Origin: Dehalobacter sp. DCA
GTDB lineage: Bacteria; Bacillota; Desulfitobacteriia; Desulfitobacteriales; Syntrophobotulaceae
Reading direction: 5' to 3'
Length of the DNA: 64,000 nucleotides
Assembly (NCBI RefSeq): GCF_000305775.1
Contig: NC_018866.1
Span: 1,426,001-1,490,000, forward strand
The notes below the pieces were generated by a model that worked only from the letters and a program-made list of their open reading frames with translations, was not told where the DNA came from and made no database searches. A program made the translations under genes and the position numbers. This document shows, in pieces, positions 9,451-16,806 of the stretch (position 1 is its first letter; each line of letters begins with the position of its first letter).

Positions 9451-10611
9451 TTATTTATTGCTTTCAATCTTCTCCAGCAGTGCAATCCCTCGGCTGGAAG
9501 CCAGGTTCCTGGCATCGGTTTCCGCCAGGAACCCAAGGGCCATCTCCACTTTTTTGCCGCTCTTTCTGAGTTCCCGGCAGCGCTTGATCACAGCTCCCGG
9601 AGATTGCCCGTAAACCAGAACATCGGCCTTATCCAACTCATAATCTACAGCCTTCTCAAGCATAAGCCCAAGATTAACCGCAAAACCTGTCGCGCCGTGG
9701 TCCATTCCAAAATCTGCGTAGAGGCCGTCGTATCGTCCTCCTTCAATCAGCGGAACACCGACCCCCGGAAGATAACCTTCAAAGATTGCGCCGGTGTAAT
9801 ACGAGAATCCTCTTAATATCCCAAGGTCCAGGGATACGTAGTCCTGGACTCCGAATTCCTTTAAATACAAATAAATGGTCCGTAAAGATTCTACAGCTTT
9901 TCTGATCGGCTTAATGTGCGTCCAGTTTTGAAGTTTATCCAGGACTTCTTCTTTGCCGGTCAGATGCGGCAAGGAAAGAAGAAGTTCTTTCGCCGATTCA
10001 GGCAAATCGTTGGAAGAAACGATTTGCTCAAGCTTCACCATATCCTTACGCGCTATACCGTCTTCCAGCTCCTCCCTCACTTTGGTTGCAAACTTCATTT
10101 CTTCGGCAAGCCCCGAGAAAATCCCGTTATGCCCAAGGTTCAGCTGGAAATTCTTGATTTCGAGCGTCTTCATCATTTCTATGGCCAATGCAACAACTTC
10201 AGCGTCTGCAATGTCATTGTCCGAACCGATCAGCTCAACACCCACCTGCCTGAACTCCCGGTAACGGGCGGAATCATTCCTGTAAACATCGCCACTGTAA
10301 CAGAACCGCAGAGGAAATTGTCCGCCTTTCTGTCTTGTAGCAACCATCCTGGCAATCGGGGTCGTGAATTCCGGTCTTAACGCGAGAATATGACCGTTCT
10401 TGTCAAAGAACTTATATAAATGGTCATCCTTATCTGCGTCCGGCTCCACACAGGCCCGGTATTCAAGCCCGGGAGTCGCAACTTTCTGATAGGACCAATG
10501 TTTGCACACACGGATTGCTCTTCCTTCCAGTTCCTCCAACTGTGCTAATTCAGCTGGCAGAAGATCAAGCATTCCCTCCGGAATTTTAAGCCCCAATGAT
10601 GAACGTTCCAT
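9451..10611 (-). CDS. hisZ: HisZ, ATP phosphoribosyltransferase regulatory subunit
   Basis: A paralogue of histidyl-tRNA synthetase (386 residues) that forms a hetero-octamer with short HisG and carries histidine feedback. Class II synthetase-like motifs remain: motif 2-like F-R-Q-V-G-V-E and the histidine-binding G-G-R-Y-D-G-L. The anticodon-binding domain of a true HisRS is replaced by a degenerate end. Together with the short HisG next to it this makes HisZ rather than HisRS nearly certain. It follows yerC after 30 bp. Confidence 0.95.
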   Translation of the reverse strand: MERSSLGLKIPEGMLDLLPAELAQLEELEGRAIRVCKHWSYQKVATPGLEYRACVEPDADKDDHLYKFFDKNGHILALRPEFTTPIARMVATRQKGGQFPLRFCYSGDVYRNDSARYREFRQVGVELIGSDNDIADAEVVALAIEMMKTLEIKNFQLNLGHNGIFSGLAEEMKFATKVREELEDGIARKDMVKLEQIVSSNDLPESAKELLLSLPHLTGKEEVLDKLQNWTHIKPIRKAVESLRTIYLYLKEFGVQDYVSLDLGILRGFSYYTGAIFEGYLPGVGVPLIEGGRYDGLYADFGMDHGATGFAVNLGLMLEKAVDYELDKADVLVYGQSPGAVIKRCRELRKSGKKVEMALGFLAETDARNLASSRGIALLEKIESNK

Positions 10612-10641
10612 AATTACTGCACCTCATTTTTCTGAAAGTTC

Positions 10642-10947
10642 TTATTCTTTGTGGTTTTTCTCCATCCGCTCGAGAACCATCTTGTAACCGTCAGCGCCAT
10701 AGTTTAAACAGCGTTTGACCCTGCTGATGGTGGCAGAGCTCGCTCCGGTCATTTCGGCAATCCTGGAATAAGTGACATCTTCCTCCAGCATACGGGCGAC
10801 TTCCAGCCGCTGCGCGAGGGCCTTGATCTCCGCTACCGTAGCCAGATCCTCAAAGAAGCTGTAACATTCCTCTTTCGTCTTGAGCAGAAGGATTGCTTCA
10901 AAAAGAGAATCGGTCAGGGTGTCCCTGATCCTTTCGTCACTCAACAT
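10642..10947 (-). CDS. yerC: YerC/YecD family TrpR-like regulator
   Basis: A 101-residue all-helical protein of the TrpR superfamily. The reading head Y-S-R-I-A-E-M-T-G-A-S-S-A-T-I-S-R-V lies near residues 60-78 and is followed by the family's C-L-N-Y-G-A-D-G-Y end. YerC-type proteins often lead histidine operons in Firmicutes and have been proposed as the histidine regulator (HisR); that role here is inference. It is the first gene of the his transcript. An inverted repeat overlaps the -10 of its own promoter, fitting autoregulation and control of the operon. Confidence 0.85.
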   Translation of the reverse strand: MLSDERIRDTLTDSLFEAILLLKTKEECYSFFEDLATVAEIKALAQRLEVARMLEEDVTYSRIAEMTGASSATISRVKRCLNYGADGYKMVLERMEKNHKE

Positions 10948-10984
10948 GATTACTTACCTCCCGGGGTTATCTCTTTTACACTTT

Positions 10985-11013
10985 AGTTTATTAAAGTATT
11001 CGTCCGGTGTCAA
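10985..11013 (-). promoter_or_regulatory. sigma-A type promoter of yerC-his operon with overlapping operator-like repeat
   Basis: On the minus strand TTGACA (11008-11013) is followed after exactly 17 bases by TAAACT (10985-10990). An inverted repeat ACTTTA-N6-TAAAGT at 10980-10997 covers the -10 element, an obvious site for a repressor, probably the TrpR-like YerC. The divergent hisC promoter starts about 60 bp away, but the repeat does not reach it. Confidence 0.75.
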
Positions 11014-11073
11014 GTACAATATGAATAAAAATCATAATCGTGATCCCGTTTAAAAAGATTAATCAGAATTGGC

Positions 11074-11102
11074 TTGCAGGCCCGATATACTCAGGATATA
11101 AT
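11074..11102 (+). promoter_or_regulatory. promoter of hisC
   Basis: TTGCAG (11074-11079), a 17-base spacer and a perfect TATAAT (11097-11102). The hisC ATG follows 77 bases after the -10. The promoter would fall inside the longest possible reading frame, which supports the downstream hisC start. Confidence 0.75.
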
Positions 11103-11178
11103 CTACTCAACGTCTTATTTTTTACCCAGAAATGAAGAAAACCGGTGGTTTATTTTACTGAAAAGAGTGAGTGAACAA

Positions 11179-12255
11179 ATGAGCAAATACTGGAGCAAAA
11201 TTGCGGCTGGTCAGAGACCGTACGTACCGGGAGAACAGCCGAAAGACAAAAAATATATCAAGCTGAATACGAACGAATGTCCCTATCCGCCTTCGCCCTT
11301 AGTCCTCAAAGCGATCAAAGAAGCTGCGAATGAAAAACTGAAGTTATACCCCGATCCGAACGGAGAGGACTTGCGCCAGACCGTAGCCGAATATTACGGC
11401 CTGAAGAAGGAGTGGGTATTCGTTGGAAACGGCTCCGATGAAATCCTGGCTTTTGCGTTTATGGCTTTTTTTGACCCGGGCAGCACGATCCTTTTCCCGG
11501 ATGTTACCTATAGTTTCTACCCGGTCTATACCAATCTGTTTCAGCTGGACTACCGTCTGGTTCCGCTGCGGGAAGAATTTTCTTTATACCCGCCTGATTT
11601 CTACGATTCCGAAGGCGGCGTCATTTTTCCAAACCCCAATGCCCCTACCGGCAACTATGTAACGATGGAAATGATAGAAAAAATCCTTATCCGTAATCCG
11701 GATAAGGTGATCATCGTTGATGAAGCTTATATCGATTTTGGCGGTGAAACTGCCATTCCGCTTATTGCGAAGTATCCGAATCTGCTGGTGATCCAGACTC
11801 TGTCCAAGTCCCGGTCTCTGGCAGGCTTAAGGGTAGGCTTTGCTTTAGGTCAGAATGAGCTGATGGAAGGCTTGAACCGGATCAAAGACTCCTTTAATTC
11901 CTATACGTTGGACCGCCTGTCTATGGCCGGAGCAATCGCAGCCATGAAGGATGAAACTTACTTTCAAGCCACAAGGCAGAAAGTGATGCAAACCAGGGAA
12001 AGAATTGTTCCGATACTCAGGCAAATGGGCTGGCAAGTGATTCCTTCACTGGCAAATTTCATTTTCATATCCCACCCCGTGCTCAAGGCTGAAGAGGTCT
12101 TCACCGCACTCCGACAACAAGGCATTCTGGTCAGGTACTTCCGCCAGCCAAAGATTGACAATTACCTGCGTGTCAGTATCGGCAGTGACGAGGAGATGGA
12201 CAGCCTGCTTACCGCGTTCAGTAAACTAGTACCATGTACAATAAAACGTTCTTGA
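11179..12255 (+). CDS. hisC: HisC, histidinol-phosphate aminotransferase
   Basis: A PLP-dependent fold type I aminotransferase of about 358 residues, converting imidazole acetol phosphate and glutamate to histidinol phosphate. The sequence shows Y-V-P-G-E-Q near the N-terminus, F-P-N-P-N-A-P-T-G, V-D-E-A-Y-I-D-F and the PLP lysine in T-L-S-K-S-R-S-L-A-G-L-R. The substrate-gating segment reads T-N-E-C-P-Y-P-P where relatives commonly have N-E-N-P; cysteine at this position is unusual but the neighbourhood is intact. The ATG at 11179 is chosen over the in-frame one at 11074 because that one lies in the promoter. It is divergent from the his operon and ends in front of repeat copy 1. Confidence 0.93.
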   Translation: MSKYWSKIAAGQRPYVPGEQPKDKKYIKLNTNECPYPPSPLVLKAIKEAANEKLKLYPDPNGEDLRQTVAEYYGLKKEWVFVGNGSDEILAFAFMAFFDPGSTILFPDVTYSFYPVYTNLFQLDYRLVPLREEFSLYPPDFYDSEGGVIFPNPNAPTGNYVTMEMIEKILIRNPDKVIIVDEAYIDFGGETAIPLIAKYPNLLVIQTLSKSRSLAGLRVGFALGQNELMEGLNRIKDSFNSYTLDRLSMAGAIAAMKDETYFQATRQKVMQTRERIVPILRQMGWQVIPSLANFIFISHPVLKAEEVFTALRQQGILVRYFRQPKIDNYLRVSIGSDEEMDSLLTAFSKLVPCTIKRS

Positions 12256-12291
12256 AATAAATTACCCAGATATATGAGTGCGTTAGACTCC

Positions 12292-12406
12292 TGGGTTGGC
12301 CTGTGTGTCACAATTCCGCTTTCGGCTGTTGCGCCATCCGTGGCACAAACAGCCGCGCTCCGCCTCCACGCTCCGCTTAACGCTGGAACTGTGACCCCCA
12401 GACCCA
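12292..12406 (+). repeat. interspersed palindromic element, copy 1
   Basis: Member of a five-copy family (others at 28934, 34003, 40506, 47331). The core CGCTTTCGG, an inner hairpin (TTGCGCCA with TGGCACAA) and GCGCTCCGC...GCTCCGCTTAACGCTGG are conserved. The outer arms differ most from the other copies but still pair with each other (TGGGT with ACCCA, and GTCACAATTCC with GGAACTGTGAC). It lies between the convergent ends of hisC and the ArsC-like gene. Confidence 0.75.
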
Positions 12407-12465
12407 ATTTTGGGTAATCAAGCTTGTATGAATTATTTAAATTGCCTTTTGTGCCAAGAATGACA

Positions 12466-12804
12466 CTACTCCCATAATTCCCAAACTTCAGGGACATACC
12501 CTACTGTCGCCTGTTTACCGTTACGGACAATCGGAGTCCGGTAAAGCTTGGGATTATTCAGCAGCAGTTCTTCTCTGACAATTGAACTGCTGATTTTGTT
12601 TAGATTTAAGCGCGAATAGTCCTTGCTTCCGGTATTAAACAGATTGTTCAGGCCAAGGGCTGCTTTGACGTTCTGCAATTCCCCTTTGCTTAATCCCTTT
12701 TGGTCCAGATCAATGAACTGATATTGAATGCGGCGCTCTTTAAACCAGCGTTCCGCCTTTTTTGTATCAAAACATTTTTTAATCCCAAATATCTGTATGT
12801 TCAT
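12466..12804 (-). CDS. ArsC/Spx-family thioredoxin-fold protein
   Basis: A 112-residue protein. I-F-G-I-K-K-C-F-D-T-K-K-A at the N-terminus is the ArsC/Spx family active-site loop with a single cysteine (C11) and no C-x-x-C pair. The later R-x-P-I-V-R-N-G-K segment fits the R-T-P-I-V family signature. It could be a glutaredoxin-dependent arsenate reductase-like enzyme or an Spx-like regulator; lack of the CxxC redox switch argues against canonical Spx, and no ars genes are nearby. Function is undetermined. It is monocistronic and convergent with hisC. Confidence 0.8.
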   Translation of the reverse strand: MNIQIFGIKKCFDTKKAERWFKERRIQYQFIDLDQKGLSKGELQNVKAALGLNNLFNTGSKDYSRLNLNKISSSIVREELLLNNPKLYRTPIVRNGKQATVGYVPEVWELWE

Positions 12805-12913
12805 AAACTCTCCTTAACCTCCCGCTCAGGTTTTGACGGGGTTTCTTTCGTTCTTTGGGATTGAATAAAGCTTGTTGTCCATCTTCTGTATTAAGAGTAA
12901 AGAATAACATGTA

Positions 12914-12948
12914 AAAACGAAGATGTCCAAATATTTTAGACATCTTCG
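12914..12948 (-). terminator. intrinsic terminator after the tiny-peptide genes
   Basis: Ten-base arms CGAAGATGTC (12918-12927) and GACATCTTCG (12939-12948) form a perfect stem with an 11-base AT-rich loop. Read on the minus strand the stem is followed by TTTTT, so it should end transcription coming from 13286-13001. Confidence 0.7.
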
Positions 12949-13000
12949 ATCAAGCAAGCAACTTACATTATTTTATTATCCAGCGATTCAGTCGTAAGAC

Positions 13001-13126
13001 TTAGAATATTACGCCAAGAGCAATTAAAATCAAAATTGCAATCGCAATAATAGCTACCCCATAATTAGGGGGCGCATACACTGGTCTGGCAACCGGCATG
13101 CTGCAGCAACAGCCACCTCTATTCAT
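13001..13126 (-). CDS. tiny hydrophobic peptide, 41 aa, sporulation YjcZ-like architecture
   Basis: An ATG at 13126 with GGAGGAG upstream opens 41 codons ending in TAA. The N-terminal half has G-G-C-C-C and prolines/tyrosines (A-P-P-N-Y-G). The C-terminal half is one membrane helix of Val/Ile/Ala/Leu ending G-V-I-F. The plan of a Gly/Tyr-rich short head plus one C-terminal helix is that of the YjcZ/tiny sporulation protein group, but the match is by composition, so the family is tentative. A sister gene lies 43 bp upstream. Good ribosome binding site and repeated architecture make a real gene likely. Confidence 0.7.
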   Translation of the reverse strand: MNRGGCCCSMPVARPVYAPPNYGVAIIAIAILILIALGVIF

Positions 13127-13169
13127 TCTTTGCTCCTCCTCTCCGGGACATTTATCTTATTTTGTTATC

Positions 13170-13286
13170 CTAGAATACGATTCCCATTGCAATCAACAAT
13201 AAAATGATGACAACGACAATTGCGATCCCGCAAAGACATCCGCTGCCCATGCCGCCGCCATAAGCGCCTACACCATCAACAGCCAT
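13170..13286 (-). CDS. tiny hydrophobic peptide, 38 aa, YjcZ-like sporulation protein
   Basis: An ATG at 13286 is preceded by AGGAGGTG at ideal distance and opens 38 codons ending TAG. The head is Gly-rich (G-A-Y-G-G-G-M-G-S-G-C-L-C-G) and the tail is a hydrophobic helix ending M-G-I-V-F, like the neighbour at 13001-13126. The Y-G-G-G head followed by a Val/Ile/Leu helix is the hallmark of the YjcZ family of small spore-associated membrane peptides. Both genes probably form one transcript ended by the hairpin at 12914-12948. Confidence 0.72.
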   Translation of the reverse strand: MAVDGVGAYGGGMGSGCLCGIAIVVVIILLLIAMGIVF

Positions 13287-13508
13287 TTTTTTGCACCTCC
13301 TGTTATTTTGTATTCGCTTTATTCTATTCGCATTTCCATAATATGGTACTTCATTTTAGCAAAGTGCAAAAATATACCCTCCCCCAACAGTTCACTGTCA
13401 AGGAAGAGTAATTTATAGGACTTAGGCGGTACAATCCCAACCTACAATTATCCAGCCAAAATTTGCGCCTAAAGCTTGAAAATAGGTTCGCTACACCGCA
13501 TGTGAATT

Positions 13509-14138
13509 TTATCTTCGCGGAAATGGTCTTCTGGCCCTTGGCTCCTTTAGAACCTCAGCCCAGATCACGCCGCGCATTACTTCCGAAGATGACAGAACGA
13601 AAGCCAAGGCCGGTTTTTTTTGCGGAATTTGATCTGTTCCCTGTGTGATCTGCCTGTTGGCATAATCACTGCCTTCGGCTCCCCAGGTTCCTTCCTGGTC
13701 TGCGGTTCCTTCATCGCCGCCGAGGCCTTCAATGCCCTGGGTGCCCTCGTTCGAAATATACCGATCATAGTCCGATCGTCCTTCTTCTCTCCATTTGTTT
13801 TCTGTTCTTTGGACGGTTTCAGCTTTCCGCGGAACTGAAGAAGCAGAAGTTGGAGGGGCAGCAGCCTTTTTCTTGACGGTTGATCCGTACGGTCCAGCCT
13901 GCAGCTCTCTCTCAGCCTTTTCCACAGATTCCCTAAGCTGTCTTTCCAGATCTTCGAAGAAATTTCCTTTTTTCTTTCTTTCCATCCGGGAAATGTCCCT
14001 GTCCATCTCGGCTGTCAGAGGTTCGAACAACGGCTTGTTGTCCTCCGGCCTTACAGGCCTGCGTTGCGGAGGCTTGTCTTTATTGGCAAAGAAGCTGTAA
14101 ATTACAACCGCAATAATGATAAATGTTATGATATCCAC
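13509..14138 (-). CDS. membrane-anchored hypothetical protein of the nfeD-floA operon
   Basis: A 209-residue protein with one N-terminal membrane helix (about residues 3-17) followed by a charged, proline- and glutamate-rich, low-complexity region with Gly-Thr-Glu-Gly repeats around residues 130-165. A bitopic protein with a long disordered cytoplasmic part is the likely form. It is third in a unit nfeD-floA-this gene with 10 bp between floA and it, the position where Bacillus has yqfB, but I see no convincing sequence match. The function is unknown; a link to the flotillin scaffold is suggested only by position. Confidence 0.65.
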   Translation of the reverse strand: MDIITFIIIAVVIYSFFANKDKPPQRRPVRPEDNKPLFEPLTAEMDRDISRMERKKKGNFFEDLERQLRESVEKAERELQAGPYGSTVKKKAAAPPTSASSVPRKAETVQRTENKWREEGRSDYDRYISNEGTQGIEGLGGDEGTADQEGTWGAEGSDYANRQITQGTDQIPQKKPALAFVLSSSEVMRGVIWAEVLKEPRARRPFPRR

Positions 14139-14148
14139 TGAACATCAC

Positions 14149-15150
14149 CTACTTCTTGGGTATCGTCGTTTCCGGTTCATCTCCTTTGGCTGTGACAGCG
14201 ATATTATCCCGCATGCGGGTATCTGCAATTACGTTCTGCAGATTGTAATAATCCATAACGCCAAGGCGCCCTTCTTTTAAAGCTGACGCCAGTGCCAGCG
14301 GCACCTCGGCTTCCGCATCCACGACTTTTGCTCTCATTTCCTGAACAGACGCTTTCATTTCCTGTTCCCTGGCTACCGCCATCGCTCTGCGTTCCTCCGC
14401 TTTGGCCTGGGCAATCCTCTTGTCCGCTTCGGCCTGATCTGTTTGCAGCTGCGCTCCAATGTTTTTGCCGACATCGACATCGGCAATATCAATTGAGAGG
14501 ATTTCAAAAGCTGTTCCGGAATCCAACCCTTTATTCAAAACGGCCTGGGATATCATGTCCGGATTTTCGAGGACATTGGCATGGGAAGAGGAACTACCAA
14601 TACTTGTGACAATCCCTTCACCGACACGTGCGATGATCGTTTCTTCGCCTGCGCCGCCGACCAGACGGTCAATATTGGCTCTTACGGTAACCCTTGCTAT
14701 AACTCTTAATTCAATCCCATTTTGTGCAACAGCAGAGACGGTGGGTGTTTGGATAACTTTCGGATTAACGGACATTTGCACCGCTTGCATAATATCACGT
14801 CCTGCCAAATCAATGGCTGCGGCTCTTTCAAATTTAAGCGGTATGGCTGCTCTTTCCGCAGCAATCAATGCGTTAACGACTTTGTCGACATTTCCTCCGG
14901 CAAGGTAATGGGCCTCAAGCTGCGCCGGGGTAAGCCCCAGACCAGCTTTATGTGCTTTAATCAATGGGTTCACAATCCTGATCGGTGCAACTCGCCTAAG
15001 TCTCATCCCGATCAGCGTGAATATGCCGATATTAACACCAGCTGCCAAAGCCGAAATCCAGAGACCGACCGGAATAAACGTAAACAGAACCATTAGGATA
15101 ATCAGAACCAGCATAATCAGTATCACCGTTGTAACAAGTGCCGTTGTCAT
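14149..15150 (-). CDS. floA: FloA, flotillin-like membrane scaffold protein (YqfA)
   Basis: A 333-residue protein with an N-terminal double hydrophobic segment (residues 5-50), an SPFH/band-7-like domain, and a C-terminal Ala/Glu/Lys-rich coiled-coil region (about 235-300) with repeated A-E and E-M-K-A units. FloA organises functional membrane microdomains in Firmicutes. Length and the I-x-R-x-x-x-P sequence near residue 57 match the YqfA family rather than the larger FloT. It is co-transcribed with the NfeD protein 14 bp upstream, the classic pair. Confidence 0.93.
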   Translation of the reverse strand: MTTALVTTVILIMLVLIILMVLFTFIPVGLWISALAAGVNIGIFTLIGMRLRRVAPIRIVNPLIKAHKAGLGLTPAQLEAHYLAGGNVDKVVNALIAAERAAIPLKFERAAAIDLAGRDIMQAVQMSVNPKVIQTPTVSAVAQNGIELRVIARVTVRANIDRLVGGAGEETIIARVGEGIVTSIGSSSSHANVLENPDMISQAVLNKGLDSGTAFEILSIDIADVDVGKNIGAQLQTDQAEADKRIAQAKAEERRAMAVAREQEMKASVQEMRAKVVDAEAEVPLALASALKEGRLGVMDYYNLQNVIADTRMRDNIAVTAKGDEPETTIPKK

Positions 15151-15164
15151 ATGTTTATGACCTC

Positions 15165-15665
15165 CTATTCATTTTCTTCCCTGCTCACAATGATTCTTGT
15201 ACCCTCGACCGCGATGACCTTTATCGCAGAATCTTTCGGAATGAAGCTTCCATCTGTGACGACATCGACCCGTTCCCCTTCAATCTGCGCTGTACCTGCC
15301 GGACGGAGCAGGGTCAGGGCTTTTCCGGTTTTCCCGAGATAGTGTATATAATCTGTTTTGGGTGCTACGAAGCCTTCTTCGGTTCTCTGCTTTTCCCCCA
15401 AAGCTACCTTGCGCCAGAGTTTTTTCAGCCGACCTGTTTTATACCCAATATAGATCAGCAGCCCTGCCACAATAAGTATGATCAGAAGATACAAGACACC
15501 CTCGGCAAACGAATCGGCCACTAAAAATACTCCGCCAATCATCATCAAAAGCCCGATGATTCCAGAGACGCCAAAGCCTGGAATAATGAATATCTCCAGA
15601 ATAACCAGAATGATTCCTACAATAATCAAGGAAAGAGAAATACCGACAAAAACATCCAAATTCAC
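15165..15665 (-). CDS. NfeD-family membrane protein
   Basis: A short-form NfeD of 166 residues: three N-terminal membrane segments (about residues 8-80, with the G-F-G-V-S-G-I-I-G motif) and a C-terminal OB-fold domain (about 105-163) containing G-K-x-G-x-A-x-T-x-L-R-P-A-G. The long NfeD protease domain is missing, as usual for partners of FloA. It probably interacts with FloA in membrane microdomains. Confidence 0.88.
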   Translation of the reverse strand: MNLDVFVGISLSLIIVGIILVILEIFIIPGFGVSGIIGLLMMIGGVFLVADSFAEGVLYLLIILIVAGLLIYIGYKTGRLKKLWRKVALGEKQRTEEGFVAPKTDYIHYLGKTGKALTLLRPAGTAQIEGERVDVVTDGSFIPKDSAIKVIAVEGTRIIVSREENE

Positions 15666-15836
15666 ACCCCCCTTTCTTCGCTTATTTTAGCATAATTTTA
15701 CTTTTTCGGCTATTCTTTCTGCTGTCACGCCAGATTCATGAATTCATTCTTAAAGACAGCCGTTTCCTAAACCTTACAATATCCGGCAATGATTAAATTC
15801 ACCTTAGAGCTTATTCGATAATGTATGATTCATTCT

Positions 15837-15870
15837 GCAGACAAATGATCTGCATTAATCATTTGTCTGC
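15837..15870. promoter_or_regulatory. perfect 13-bp inverted repeat upstream of the 15923 gene
   Basis: GCAGACAAATGAT and ATCATTTGTCTGC are exact complements with an 8-base loop. In addition CTGCATTAATCAT occurs twice (15850-15862 and 15867-15879). A TATAAT at 15897-15902 follows, without a good -35, so the repeat could be an operator for an activator- or alternative-sigma-dependent promoter, or a terminator-like hairpin. Confidence 0.45.
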
Positions 15871-15922
15871 ATTAATCATATCTTAAGCTTACTGCTTATA
15901 ATAATAGTCAGAGGTGATATAA

Positions 15923-16204
15923 ATGCCTGAGTTATTAAAATTCTTTCTATATTCTATTTTTGCTCTTGGAATGATTTTCCTGGCAGTAATAGCTTCTTGG
16001 GTCTTTTTGCTTCTCCTAGGCATCGGGATTTCCACCCATGTCATCTATCAGAAATTTTTCAGCAAGAAGAAAAAGACCACACTCGGGGCGAATGCCTTTC
16101 GCCAAGGAACATGGAATAAAACCGCCAATGGCAGTCAGCGGGAATATATGACTGTGATTGATGCGGATAATACAGAGAACGAATACCGGATACCGAAGAT
16201 ATAA
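15923..16204 (+). CDS. small membrane protein of unknown function
   Basis: A 93-residue protein with GAGGTGAT at proper distance from its ATG. One long hydrophobic stretch (about residues 8-44, possibly two short helices) is followed by a lysine-rich positive segment (K-K-K-K near 51) and a polar C-terminus with D-A-D-N-T-E-N-E-Y. The positive-inside rule suggests a cytoplasmic tail. I do not recognise it. It is one of the few plus-strand genes and stands alone. Confidence 0.6.
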   Translation: MPELLKFFLYSIFALGMIFLAVIASWVFLLLLGIGISTHVIYQKFFSKKKKTTLGANAFRQGTWNKTANGSQREYMTVIDADNTENEYRIPKI

Positions 16205-16247
16205 CAACTTTAAGAAAACAGTGTAAAGGAAGAAGCCGATAAGCAGT

Positions 16248-16730
16248 TCAGATGAAAAGCTCTATGTCAGCTTCCAGGGCATCCTGCAGATAATCTTTTG
16301 CTGTCATGATTTTGACATCCGGAATCATTTCTTCAAGTGTAAAACCCATGATCTCAAGGGAAAGCTTGCATATGTAAAAGCTTACTCCCTTTTTTTGCGC
16401 TCCTTTCAGAAAAGCGGAAAGATCAGGGGCATCCTGCTCCTCCATCATCTGTTTCAGCATGGCCTTTCCGATACCAGCCATATTCATCCGGGAAAGCGGC
16501 AAGTCTTCCGGACCTTTCGGTGCCGTCATTCCTAACATTTTCTCATAAACCGTTTTGTCTTCTAAAGACATCTTCTCCGGATCGCGTATCAGACACAGAC
16601 CCCAAAAAGCGAAAAAGATACTGACTTTCATGTTGAGCTCGCGGGCCGAATTAGCCAGGATCAAGGCCGCCATCGCCTTGTCATAATCCCCGCTGAACAA
16701 AATCAGGCTGAGTTTCTTCTCTTTTTCCAT
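16248..16730 (-). CDS. DsrE/DsrF/DrsH-like family protein
   Basis: A 160-residue single DsrE-fold domain. It has the S-G-D-Y-D-K-A-M-A-A-L-I-L-A-N start, the F-F-A-F-W-G-L-C-L-I strand with a cysteine, and a second cysteine in F-Y-I-C-K-L-S-L-E-I-M-G, which match the DsrE2/peroxiredoxin-like group. Members carry persulfide sulfur or bind small sulfur species. The gene directly downstream of a cysteine-desulfurase homologue (76 bp) suggests transfer of sulfane sulfur between the two; that is inference. The ATG at 16730 is preferred because of the GGTGG upstream. Confidence 0.82.
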   Translation of the reverse strand: MEKEKKLSLILFSGDYDKAMAALILANSARELNMKVSIFFAFWGLCLIRDPEKMSLEDKTVYEKMLGMTAPKGPEDLPLSRMNMAGIGKAMLKQMMEEQDAPDLSAFLKGAQKKGVSFYICKLSLEIMGFTLEEMIPDVKIMTAKDYLQDALEADIELFI

Positions 16731-16806
16731 GATAAGCACCACCATTTCTTAGATGTATGTTTTTATTTTCGGTAATGGTCCTCATCTTTATACAGGCTTG
16801 ACTGCC

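Noticed and set aside
11014-11178. A T-box (histidine) leader before hisC
   Set aside because: The leader after the -10 is only about 70 nt and lacks the T-box sequence and a terminator hairpin.
12162-12497. Minus-strand frame across repeat copy 1
   Set aside because: It overlaps the hisC end and the ArsC-like stop and is composed of repeat sequence; a shadow frame.
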